9,433 nucleotides of DNA, from positions 1 through 9,433 of the forward strand of contig JBLHHI010000123.1 in the NCBI GenBank assembly GCA_047614125.1, given 5' to 3'. The notes below the pieces were generated by a model. That model did not search any database. It had not been told where the DNA came from and saw only the letters and a program-made list of their open reading frames with translations. Shown in pieces: positions 1 through 6,843 of the stretch. Numbering within the stretch: the first letter of the stretch is position 1; every line of letters starts with the position of its first letter. The position numbers were made by a program, and so were the translations under genes. Source of the stretch: JBLHHI01 sp047614125. GTDB lineage: Bacteria; Bacteroidota; Bacteroidia; NS11-12g; UBA9320.

Positions 1-1
1 T

Positions 2-84
2 ATGATGCGACTGCCCGGCACTTTCTTCCACAGCCTTCACCACATCGTCTTCCAGAGGCGAAGTCGTGGGATCTCCTCATGAAT
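2..84. repeat. Direct repeat, copy 1 (partial element, left half outside window)
   Basis: These 83 bp recur at 203-285 with only two adjacent differences (TC at 64-65 becomes CT at 265-266), at an offset of exactly 201 bp. The copy ends in GGATCTCCT (69-77) followed by TGAAT, which is the right-hand end of the element described at 114-285. The left part of this copy would lie before base 1. It is not a coding repeat that I recognise. Confidence 0.9.
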
Positions 85-113
85 TAACAACGAATGTTGA
101 GCACTTTCAGACC

Positions 114-285
114 ATTCAGCAGGAGATCCTTCGCTATAAATATCTTGCTTTTAATGAACAGCGTTCTCGCTTAGGATCGATTTCTCTGGATGACGCTCGT
201 TGATGATGCGACTGCCCGGCACTTTCTTCCACAGCCTTCACCACATCGTCTTCCAGAGGCGAAGCTGTGGGATCTCCTCATGAAT
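114..285. repeat. Complete 172-bp repeat element bounded by short inverted repeats
   Basis: The left end reads ATTCA-GC-AGGAGATCC (114-129) and the right end, read on the minus strand, reads ATTCA-TG-AGGAGATCC (270-285). The termini are therefore 16-nt inverted repeats with 14 matches, and TTCGC follows on the left and again a few bases further in on the right. Positions 203-285 are the second copy of the 83-bp direct repeat. No complete protein gene is inside; a 60-codon frame crossing it (190-372) runs into the neighbouring gene on the wrong strand and is not credible. The element ends 7 bp before the stop codon of the GIY-YIG gene. It resembles a non-autonomous, REP- or MITE-like intergenic element, but I cannot assign a named family. 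Confidence 0.65.
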
Positions 286-292
286 CCAACAA

Positions 293-607
293 TTAATAAT
301 CGAACTCATCTTCAATCAAAGGAAACAAGTCTTCCCAGAACGGATTGGCTTCTTCAATCAGCGCTAGTTTAAATGCCCGGCTCTTTCCTTTAATGAATTT
401 CTCATGCTCAATGGCTTCAACTATGAACGGAAATGCAACAAAATAGACCAGTTTATGCACCCGATACCTTGCGGTAAAACTGAATGGATATTTTTTACTT
501 TTATGCTGTTTTATTCGCTTCACCAACTGGCTGGTAACCCCAGTATATAATACCCGATTGTACATATTGGTAAGGATGTAGACCCATCCCCCTTTTGAAT
601 TTATCAT
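293..607 (-). CDS. GIY-YIG domain nuclease-like protein (COG2827/UPF0213 type)
   Basis: This is a 104-residue single-domain protein that is essentially only the GIY-YIG fold. The first motif is WVYIL (8-12), with the second half degenerate as LYTG (20-23, YTG instead of YIG). The conserved arginine is in KRIKQHK (R31), and the catalytic glutamate should be E69 in EHEKFIKG. The C-terminal NPFWEDL (88-94) is also characteristic of this small family. Known relatives cut or nick DNA, but the cellular role of these stand-alone forms is poorly defined. The ATG start gives the usual N-terminus directly before the fold, and a good Bacteroidetes-type promoter lies 22 bp upstream. The 3' end is only 7 bp from a repeat element, which suggests that gene and repeat may travel together. 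The family call is firm; the function is inferred. Confidence 0.9.
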   Translation of the reverse strand: MINSKGGWVYILTNMYNRVLYTGVTSQLVKRIKQHKSKKYPFSFTARYRVHKLVYFVAFPFIVEAIEHEKFIKGKSRAFKLALIEEANPFWEDLFPLIEDEFDY

Positions 608-629
608 GATTTATTTGGTTTGGTTCCAT

Positions 630-660
630 CAAAGTTATTGCAATTACTTCAGTTGTGAAA
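630..660 (-). promoter_or_regulatory. Bacteroidetes-type promoter for the GIY-YIG gene
   Basis: On the minus strand the sequence reads TTTC (660-657), 19 nt spacer, then TAACTTTG (637-630). The -7 box matches TAnnTTTG exactly and the -33 box differs from TTTG by one base. The spacing is as expected, and the ATG follows after 22 nt, implying a leader of roughly 15 nt. Confidence 0.6.
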
Positions 661-712
661 GAGTACCTACTTTAGCATTTATTCTTGCAATGCTCTAACG
701 TGAAAAAATCCC

Positions 713-1345
713 CTACAAACCACCTTCTACCCATACCAAAACATGGCCATCGAAAAGTTCATAATGCACCAGATAAGTTACCACTTCATGCTTCGAAAAT
801 TCAACATCAAATTGATTTTCAGCATTGCGAAGTGATGAAATAACACGCATATGCTGCGCAAAATCCACCGCTCTTTTGCCGTAACTTTTATATACCGCCT
901 CTTTGGCGCTCCAAATCAAAAAGAGGTCCTCCAACCGATTGTTGGATGATATTAAATCGTGTTCTGAAGTGTGTAAAAATCGATTGGCAATGCGCTCTAT
1001 TCGAGGAGTAACTTCTTCAATATCAATACCTACGTGGCTGGGTCCCGTCATGGCTGCGGCAAATGAATTGCAATGGCTTAGTGATATGTGTTCCTTTTGA
1101 ATCTCGGTTAAGGCATGCGGTTTTCCATGATGATCTTTGTCGATGCGATGATGGCTTGGCAAAACGGTTTTGAGCGCGGCTCGGGCTGCCAGCCATTGCA
1201 AACTTCGTTGTTCGTGTACAATGTTTTGATAGTCTTTCGTATCTTGAAGTTGCGTAAATTGCTCTAAGTCCAACAACGATTCAGCAATTTGCCAAACGGC
1301 AATCTTGCTTCCATTCTTAGTGGTTATTTCCTTAAATATTGGCAC
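713..1345 (-). CDS. 4'-phosphopantetheinyl transferase, Sfp type
   Basis: This 210-residue enzyme should transfer phosphopantetheine from coenzyme A to a serine of an acyl or peptidyl carrier protein in the cytoplasm. The two family motifs are clear: GIDIE (106-110, Mg-binding D108 and E110) and WSAKEAVYK (145-153, E149 as the further metal ligand and K148, K153). A conserved SLSH segment (88-91) and GKP (74-76) also fit. The length matches the Sfp/Gsp class of about 200-240 residues rather than the short AcpS class. The start is GTG: a TGA stop lies in frame two codons upstream and the next ATG is far inside (codon 99), so no other start is reasonable. It is divergent from dcd, with 124 bp between them. 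No polyketide, peptide or fatty-acid synthase gene is nearby to identify its carrier protein. The fold and reaction are confident; the partner is unknown. Confidence 0.92.
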   Translation of the reverse strand: MPIFKEITTKNGSKIAVWQIAESLLDLEQFTQLQDTKDYQNIVHEQRSLQWLAARAALKTVLPSHHRIDKDHHGKPHALTEIQKEHISLSHCNSFAAAMTGPSHVGIDIEEVTPRIERIANRFLHTSEHDLISSNNRLEDLFLIWSAKEAVYKSYGKRAVDFAQHMRVISSLRNAENQFDVEFSKHEVVTYLVHYELFDGHVLVWVEGGL

Positions 1346-1352
1346 GCGGTTT

Positions 1353-1385
1353 CAAAGGTACGTGGTTTAAATGGGAAACATCCAA
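1353..1385 (-). promoter_or_regulatory. Promoter very close to the PPTase start
   Basis: The minus strand reads TTGG (1385-1382), 21 nt spacer, then TACCTTTG (1360-1353), a perfect TAnnTTTG box. Only 7 nt separate the box from the GTG codon, so transcription would begin at or within a few bases of the start codon. The -33 half is weaker than the -7 half. Confidence 0.5.
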
Positions 1386-1469
1386 CCAATACAAACCCAC
1401 AATTTATGCCCATTGGTTGCTGTGCTGACAGAAATGAATTTATTTCGTGGAGCCTAAAAATTAAGGACT

Positions 1470-2006
1470 ATGATATTAAGCGACAAACGGATTCTGGAAG
1501 AAATCGAAAAGGGAACCATTCTCATTGAACCGTATCGCGAGGATTGCCTCGGTACCAATTCGTACGATGTACACCTGGGCAAGTGGCTGGCTACCTACGA
1601 CAGTCGGGTTCTGGATTCGAAAGCACACAATACTATTAAACATTTCGAAATACCGGAAGAAGGCTTTGTGCTGCAACCTGGAACGCTTTACTTGGGCGTA
1701 ACCGAAGAATATACCGAAACCCATGCCCACGTTCCTTTTCTGGAAGGCAAGTCGAGTACGGGCCGTTTAGGCATCGACATCCACGCTACCGCGGGCAAAG
1801 GAGATGTTGGCTTTTGCAATACTTGGACCTTAGAAATATCGTGCGCACAATCCGTACGTATTTACAAAGGAATGCCCATTGGGCAACTCATTTACTTTGT
1901 GGTTGAGGGCGAAATTGGTATGATGTACAACAAAAAAGCGAATGCGAAATACAACAATAGAACCATCAAGCCTGTAGAGAGCATGATGTGGAAGAATCGG
2001 TTTTAG
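1470..2006 (+). CDS. dcd: dCTP deaminase (possibly bifunctional dCTP deaminase/dUTPase)
   Basis: The 178-residue protein belongs to the dCTP deaminase/dUTPase trimeric fold, which makes dUTP (or dUMP in bifunctional forms) from dCTP for thymidylate synthesis. The N-terminus MILSDKRI aligns with the start of known Dcd proteins and fixes the ATG. The active-site segments are present: GKSSTGRLG (93-101), TAGKGDVGF (107-115), TLEIS with the expected catalytic E122, GQLIYF (138-143), and the C-terminal YNKKANAKYNN (153-163). The motif after the SS-GR loop is TAG, as in bifunctional archaeal and actinobacterial enzymes, not the TAHR of monofunctional E. coli Dcd, so direct dUMP formation is possible but unproven. 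An AAGGA lies only 2 nt before the ATG, closer than an effective ribosome binding site would normally be. I found no convincing TAnnTTTG promoter box for it. Confidence 0.93.
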   Translation: MILSDKRILEEIEKGTILIEPYREDCLGTNSYDVHLGKWLATYDSRVLDSKAHNTIKHFEIPEEGFVLQPGTLYLGVTEEYTETHAHVPFLEGKSSTGRLGIDIHATAGKGDVGFCNTWTLEISCAQSVRIYKGMPIGQLIYFVVEGEIGMMYNKKANAKYNNRTIKPVESMMWKNRF

Positions 2007-2013
2007 ACAACTA

Positions 2014-2191
2014 GTTTTTGGGTTTTTCTGTTTATAGTTTATGGTTGGATTCCGTTAACCTTGAACTCTGTTTTACGAGGTTTGAAAATGCATGACACCA
2101 CTAGTTGATGCATTCAAAAATCATATTAGCCGATACCAAGCGATCCTTCTAAGCGCAGCTTAGAAGGATCCCGAAACCAGAAACCCAAAAC
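2014..2191. repeat. Nested inverted repeats in the convergent dcd / M1 peptidase gap
   Basis: The 209-bp gap between two convergent genes holds three nested or adjacent dyads. The outer pair is GTTTTTGGGTTTTTCTG (2014-2030) facing CAGAAACCCAAAAC (2178-2191). A second imperfect dyad has AATGCAT facing ATGCATT around a 14-nt centre (within 2081-2118). The third is the strong hairpin at 2142-2170. No coding sequence is evident. The arrangement fits a bidirectional transcription stop or a small palindromic intergenic element. Confidence 0.5.
2142..2170. terminator. Strong hairpin between convergent genes, likely bidirectional terminator or palindromic repeat
   Basis: GATCCTTCTAAGC pairs perfectly with GCTTAGAAGGATC around a GCA loop: 13 bp with no mismatch. 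It lies 136 nt after the dcd stop and 46 nt from the M1 peptidase stop. Neither side has a T-run, so it is not a classical intrinsic terminator. The GATCCTTC arm also occurs in the repeat element at the left end of the window (125-132), which leaves a repetitive-element origin open. Confidence 0.45.
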
Positions 2192-2215
2192 CGAGCAACC
2201 CCAATGTCGTTTCCT

Positions 2216-5200
2216 TTATTGGGCCAACTTCGTAACCTTATCAATCACGTCCAACGGATCTACATCACCAAAAAGATTGAGATTTAGCATAAAGGTAATG
2301 CGTTGTCCAAAGTTTTTGATCTTTAGAAAGTCCTGTGTTTCAGTAATAAAGCTCGAAGTAACCAACGGCATGTAAATTTCGAATATTGAGGGGATTACGT
2401 CAATTTGCAATCCGCCCGAATATCCAAATTTATCGCCCGTATCATTATTTGCAGTCGACTCTATATCTTGGAAGGTAAACAAATCTAAATACACTTTTAA
2501 CGGTAATTTGCCCGGCAAACCCGATTTAAAGTTGGCGGAGGCTACCCATCCAGAAATATTTCCAAAATTACCACGCAATTTCTGATACATGTCGGTAGGG
2601 GTAATTTGGTTGGCAAATAAACCTTCATCCGCATTTCTGCCCATTACGGTTTGGCTAAAAGTATAATCATACCTTCCTGATTGCGAGCCAATTCGATACT
2701 GATAATTTCCGTTGTTTGGTTTATTCAAATACGTGCCAAAAAAGAAGCGCATATCCAATCCTTTGTTTTTTAAGGAATAGGTAATGCGTTTATTGTATTC
2801 GAAAGTAAATCGAATAAAAGTATCTCGTTCAATAAATTCACTTACCGCCTTTAATGCGGTATCGTATTTGTTAATGCCATTTTTGGTCATGCCCAATTGC
2901 AATCCAATTTTGTAGCTGCTTGGGTTTATGGATTTCTTATTTTTTTGTTCAAACCATAGATCGTAAAACTGATCGGTCATTTCTTGGTCCACACTCCTCC
3001 TTCCCAATTGCGTTATGGTATCATAGGCTAAACTTTGTATGGCACCAGCTTCGTCGTATTGCGGACTAAACGCGGTGATGGTGGGTCTAAATACAAGCTC
3101 GGCGGTTTTATGGAAACGCTTATCAGGGTTTCTAAACTCAAACTTGACAAAAGGTGCTATTCTGTTGTATGTGAATAGATTTGGATTATGTGAAAAAGGT
3201 GAAAAAGCAAATCGAGCACTTTTGGCGCCAATGTGCAAACCGCTAAAAGTGTTGTTGAAATATTTATGAAAGGCAAAATTTAAATACCCGTTTACATCAC
3301 CAGTTTCACTGCTAAAGAGTGGCGCCGCTGTGAAGTCAAACTTCTTTACGTTAAATGCCTTATTTGTAATTCGTGCGCCAATCATGAACTTGTTGTAGCA
3401 ATTCCAACCAATTATAGGAGATACCAAAAGGTTCGTACTGTTGGGGTCGCTAAAGGGGTTTCCGGCGCTGAACTTTATGGGTTCTACGGTTTTAAATGCT
3501 CCATATTTACGTATGGTATTATTTTGCCGATTGGTTTCAACCAGCAATTCTCTCGGGTCGAGTTTTATCAAATCGAATGCGAGATCGTTTGGATGAGAAA
3601 TGAGGGTTTCTCCAGCATGACCTTCAAACCAAACCTCTTTTACCAAGTTTCCATCCAGAAAATATCCAAGGCTATAAGGTACCGAAAGTCCACCTTTGTT
3701 CACTACTTTAACATCCCAAGTATTGATGCCAATGAGCGCATAATCAACATGCAACTCACTTTGAATCACACCTTCAAAAAACCAGCCCAAATCTCGTTTC
3801 GAAGTCTCCTCAAAAACGCGGCGAATATCGCCAGGAAGTGGATGTTTAAATTTCCATTGATCAAAGTAATTTTGAAAGCACTGATCCATCACTTCTGATC
3901 CCAAGTAAGCACCTAGATGTTTGAAAACATGAGCGCCTTTGCCGTAAACCATATATCCATAATTGCCCGATTCAAGCAATTTTGATTCTTCACCAATGGC
4001 CTGATGTATTTCGCGCTGTTCGATGTATTCGGCCAGTGCAAGTAAGATTTGGTCATTGCCAAACTTTAGCGCTTGTTTTTCGTTTAAGTTGGCCACATTT
4101 TTGGAACTTGGGTTTAGGGCTTCCCCTTCAAAATACGTGTTAATCGACTCGTCCATCCACGGATACATACGCTCGTTGCTGCCAATAATTCCGTAAAACC
4201 AATTGTGACCTACCTCATGTACAATTACTCCCTCTTCTAAATCATTAACAACCGTAATCATAGGATATTCCATACCACCCCCTGCTTTAAGCGAGCCCTT
4301 AACTACGGTGCAATGTGCATACGGATAGTAGCCAGTATGGTCGGAATAGTATTGCAGGGCTTTGTGAATGAACCCTGTGGCTTTAATAACAGGATCGGAA
4401 GCGTACACATAGGTAGTAACAACTTGTCCGTTTTTTAACTTGACATCGCTTTTCTCAACATTAAAGGTCTTGCTGGCAAACCAGGCAAAGTCGTGCACAT
4501 TGTCTTGTATGAACGTTATGGTTTTGGTTCGGCCGGAACTTGGAATCTTTTCGGTTGGATCAATGGGAATTTTAATTCGTTGATTAATAAAATCGATTTC
4601 CTCTTGCTCTTGTAATGCTCCTGTAGCCGCAACCAGATAGTTTTTGGGTAAGGTTATTTTAACCTCAAATCGGCCAAATTCAGAATAGAACTCGCCTTGA
4701 TCAAGGTAAGGCATTGGATTCCAGCCGTTTATGTCGTATACCGCAGGTTTTGGATACCATTGTGTTATCTGATAATTCTGCTCAACATGTCCAAATCGAG
4801 AAAAATCTGCGGAAATTTTCACGTGAAATGGGGTAACAATTTCGACGGTTTGTCCTGGTTTTATGGGAGTTGTTAACTTCAAAACACAGATATCCGGCTG
4901 GTTTTCGAGATAGGCGTGGGTGGTAACTATGCCATCAACCGCAAAGCGCAGGCCATCAATGTAACCACGCTGATCTTCTTTGGCAAAGTAAAACGAAGTA
5001 TTGCCATTTAATCGTTGTTGGATGGCAAAGTCGGTTGTGTTATCTTTATATGCATTGGGCCAAAGGTGAAAATAGACCTCCTTTAATTCATTGGGCGAGT
5101 GGTTGGTGTATTCATATTTACCAACACCATCTAAGCTGTTGTTTTCATCGTTTAGCGTTACGTCTAAGTAATAATCTACTTTTTGTTGCCAGCTTGCTTG

Positions 5201-5287
5201 ATTTGTTTTAAGCTGGGCATTGACAGCACAAGCAAAAAATAAGCCGATGGTAAAGGTTGCTAAATGTCGATGAAAGTATTCTTGCAT
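2216..5287 (-). CDS. Secreted M1 family zinc metallopeptidase with long beta-rich C-terminal region
   Basis: The chosen ATG gives 1023 residues beginning with a signal peptide whose hydrophobic core is followed by AVNA-Q, a good cleavage site. An ATG 17 codons upstream (5338) would add a polar extension and is less likely. In the numbering from the chosen start, the catalytic core shows the exopeptidase motif GGGMEYP (336-342), zinc motif HEVGH (357-361) and the third zinc ligand E380 exactly 18 residues later, plus YGKGA (448-452) carrying the expected transition-state tyrosine. All M1 catalytic residues are therefore present, and an active aminopeptidase exported across the inner membrane is predicted. 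After the peptidase part (about residue 600) follow some 420 residues rich in alternating aromatic/polar strands, with no recognised motif; they could form an outer-membrane or surface beta structure. A weak -7-like CAATTTTG (minus strand, 5314-5307) precedes the gene. Its peptide substrates are unknown. Confidence 0.9.
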   Translation of the reverse strand: MQEYFHRHLATFTIGLFFACAVNAQLKTNQASWQQKVDYYLDVTLNDENNSLDGVGKYEYTNHSPNELKEVYFHLWPNAYKDNTTDFAIQQRLNGNTSFYFAKEDQRGYIDGLRFAVDGIVTTHAYLENQPDICVLKLTTPIKPGQTVEIVTPFHVKISADFSRFGHVEQNYQITQWYPKPAVYDINGWNPMPYLDQGEFYSEFGRFEVKITLPKNYLVAATGALQEQEEIDFINQRIKIPIDPTEKIPSSGRTKTITFIQDNVHDFAWFASKTFNVEKSDVKLKNGQVVTTYVYASDPVIKATGFIHKALQYYSDHTGYYPYAHCTVVKGSLKAGGGMEYPMITVVNDLEEGVIVHEVGHNWFYGIIGSNERMYPWMDESINTYFEGEALNPSSKNVANLNEKQALKFGNDQILLALAEYIEQREIHQAIGEESKLLESGNYGYMVYGKGAHVFKHLGAYLGSEVMDQCFQNYFDQWKFKHPLPGDIRRVFEETSKRDLGWFFEGVIQSELHVDYALIGINTWDVKVVNKGGLSVPYSLGYFLDGNLVKEVWFEGHAGETLISHPNDLAFDLIKLDPRELLVETNRQNNTIRKYGAFKTVEPIKFSAGNPFSDPNSTNLLVSPIIGWNCYNKFMIGARITNKAFNVKKFDFTAAPLFSSETGDVNGYLNFAFHKYFNNTFSGLHIGAKSARFAFSPFSHNPNLFTYNRIAPFVKFEFRNPDKRFHKTAELVFRPTITAFSPQYDEAGAIQSLAYDTITQLGRRSVDQEMTDQFYDLWFEQKNKKSINPSSYKIGLQLGMTKNGINKYDTALKAVSEFIERDTFIRFTFEYNKRITYSLKNKGLDMRFFFGTYLNKPNNGNYQYRIGSQSGRYDYTFSQTVMGRNADEGLFANQITPTDMYQKLRGNFGNISGWVASANFKSGLPGKLPLKVYLDLFTFQDIESTANNDTGDKFGYSGGLQIDVIPSIFEIYMPLVTSSFITETQDFLKIKNFGQRITFMLNLNLFGDVDPLDVIDKVTKLAQ

Positions 5288-5358
5288 TGCATTGTTATTT
5301 TGCTTGCAAAATTGTGTAATTATGCCCACAACATGCACATTATTATTTCCCTTTTAGC

Positions 5359-5366
5359 TAGCTTTG
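5359..5366 (+). promoter_or_regulatory. -7 promoter box for the TPR gene
   Basis: TAGCTTTG matches TAnnTTTG exactly and lies 18 nt before the ATG at 5385. A clear TTTG box at the -33 position is not visible, so the call rests on the -7 match and its location in a divergent intergenic region. Confidence 0.45.
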
Positions 5367-5384
5367 CCTTAAATATTGGGCAAT

Positions 5385-6788
5385 ATGGACGAAGAGGATT
5401 TTTCAGACCTTGATTTGTCTGAATTGATCAGACGTTTTGAGGCGGACAATCGCTCAGGAAATTTTGGATACTACGATGGTGATGACTTACTGGACATAGT
5501 AGAGTATTTTCTGGATCGAATTGACTACAAAAAGGCTATGCAGGTTTGTGACCTGGCAATTGGTCAACACCCCTATAATGGGGCATTTTTATCAAAAAAG
5601 GCACACGTACTTACCTTTCTTGATCAACTTACGGAAGCCGAGAACGTGTTACAGGTGGCCTTAGATCTTGAGCCAAATAATCCGGAATACATGATGCAAC
5701 TTTCTGGTATTCTTGAACTTACCGGAAAACCGATTGAAGCGCTGGGCTTTTTGGAGCAGGCCATTGATTTTGGCGCACCTAAAGAAGACGTGCTGGTTGC
5801 AAAAATGTTTGTGTACTATAACATTGGCAACTTTACGATGGCCTTACAGATGATCGAGTCGATCTATTCGGAGGTGATTGAAGAAGATCGATTGATCTTG
5901 GAAACGCACTTCTGCATTCAGCTAATGGAATGCTATTCAGATGGAATTCGGATTTTTGAGGCGTATACCAATCTTGACCCTTACAATGAAATAGTTTGGC
6001 AACACTTAGGGCAACTGCAAATGTGCATTGGGTTGCACGAAGACGCTCTAAATTCGTTTGATTTATCATTAGCCATTGACGAAGATTATGCGGACGCCCA
6101 TATTGAGCGCGCTCATAGCTTGATGGAATTGGAAAATTACTCGGAAGCTGCAAAATCTTTTGAGCGTTTTGTGGATTTAGAAGGTGAAAGCAGCCTGGTT
6201 TTGTGCTTGTTAGCAGATTGTTTCCGGTTGATGGGAATGAATACTCGGGCACGACTAACCTACCGCCGCGCGTTAAAGGAAAACCCAAAAAGTTTGGAGG
6301 CATGGCACGGTTTGGGCAAAGTGAGCATGCTTGAGCAAAAGCATGCGGAAGCCCTCGAACTCTTAACTAAAGCACATAAAATAGATCAAACCGACGAAGA
6401 TGTAATTTTTGATCTCATGCAAAGTGAAGTGAATTTGGAGATGTACGAAATGGCGTTAGAGCGGCTTAACCTGCTTACCAACTTGGCTCCTCATAGCGTA
6501 GGTATTTGGCTGGTAATGGCAACCATTCATCATGAACAGTATGAAGATACCTCCAAAGCAATTGAAATTTTGCATGAAGCACTTGCTCTAAACGACGGCA
6601 ATGCAGAATTAACCTATAAATTAGCAGCGTATTACTTCTGTTCAGGAGAGTCTGACTTTGCCTATAACTTACTGCAGGCGGCATTAATGACAGATTTCGA
6701 CAGCCATTATTTAATATACGAAGATGCACCCTTCTTAAATCGTGTGCGAGCAGTGCAAGACATCATCGACCTGTATAAAAAGAAATAA
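5385..6788 (+). CDS. Tetratricopeptide repeat protein
   Basis: This 467-residue protein consists almost entirely of TPR-type helical hairpins after an acidic N-terminus (MDEEDFSDLDLSEL). Recognisable repeats include about 34-66 (DYKKAMQVCDLAIGQHP), 67-100, 101-131, 203-236 (ALNSFDLSLAIDEDY), 237-270, 305-336, 373-406 and 407-438. It has no signal peptide or membrane segment, so it is probably a cytoplasmic protein-interaction scaffold. The N-terminal block with FGYYDGDDLLDIVEYFLDR looks like a conserved Bacteroidetes TPR family. I chose the ATG at 5385; a TTG nine bases earlier is open but has no advantage and brings the start nearer the promoter box. The phosphosulfolactate synthase gene follows after 55 bp in the same direction and may be co-transcribed. 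Partners and precise function are unknown. Confidence 0.88.
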   Translation: MDEEDFSDLDLSELIRRFEADNRSGNFGYYDGDDLLDIVEYFLDRIDYKKAMQVCDLAIGQHPYNGAFLSKKAHVLTFLDQLTEAENVLQVALDLEPNNPEYMMQLSGILELTGKPIEALGFLEQAIDFGAPKEDVLVAKMFVYYNIGNFTMALQMIESIYSEVIEEDRLILETHFCIQLMECYSDGIRIFEAYTNLDPYNEIVWQHLGQLQMCIGLHEDALNSFDLSLAIDEDYADAHIERAHSLMELENYSEAAKSFERFVDLEGESSLVLCLLADCFRLMGMNTRARLTYRRALKENPKSLEAWHGLGKVSMLEQKHAEALELLTKAHKIDQTDEDVIFDLMQSEVNLEMYEMALERLNLLTNLAPHSVGIWLVMATIHHEQYEDTSKAIEILHEALALNDGNAELTYKLAAYYFCSGESDFAYNLLQAALMTDFDSHYLIYEDAPFLNRVRAVQDIIDLYKKK

Positions 6789-6843
6789 AACCAGGCTAAA
6801 AAATAATCTAGAAAATCAAATACAAAAAAAAATACAGAAGTTT

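Noticed and set aside
2..285. CRISPR array
   Set aside because: There are only two copies, the unit is 83 bp and the spacing 118 bp, with no cas genes; this does not fit CRISPR geometry.
190..372. A 60-codon plus-strand open frame across the second repeat copy
   Set aside because: It consists of repeat sequence and then runs antisense into the GIY-YIG gene; no start context or protein family supports it.
3524..3898. 124-codon plus-strand frame inside the M1 peptidase gene
   Set aside because: It is the antisense shadow of a well-supported peptidase coding region and shows no family features.
5288..5338. ATG at 5338 as start of the M1 peptidase
   Set aside because: It would place 17 mostly polar residues before an otherwise complete signal peptide that starts at the ATG at 5287.
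5376..5384. TTG start for the TPR gene
   Set aside because: It would add only three residues; the ATG at 5385 is in frame and better placed relative to the promoter box.
5833..6303. Long antisense open frame (156 codons) within the TPR gene
   Set aside because: It is a shadow of the TPR coding sequence, with Pro/Arg/Ser-rich composition and no recognisable motif.
6742..6843. Upstream extension of the phosphosulfolactate synthase
   Set aside because: It overlaps the TPR gene in another frame, is lysine/asparagine-rich from AT-rich DNA, and lies outside the family domain; the ATG at 6844 matches the family length.
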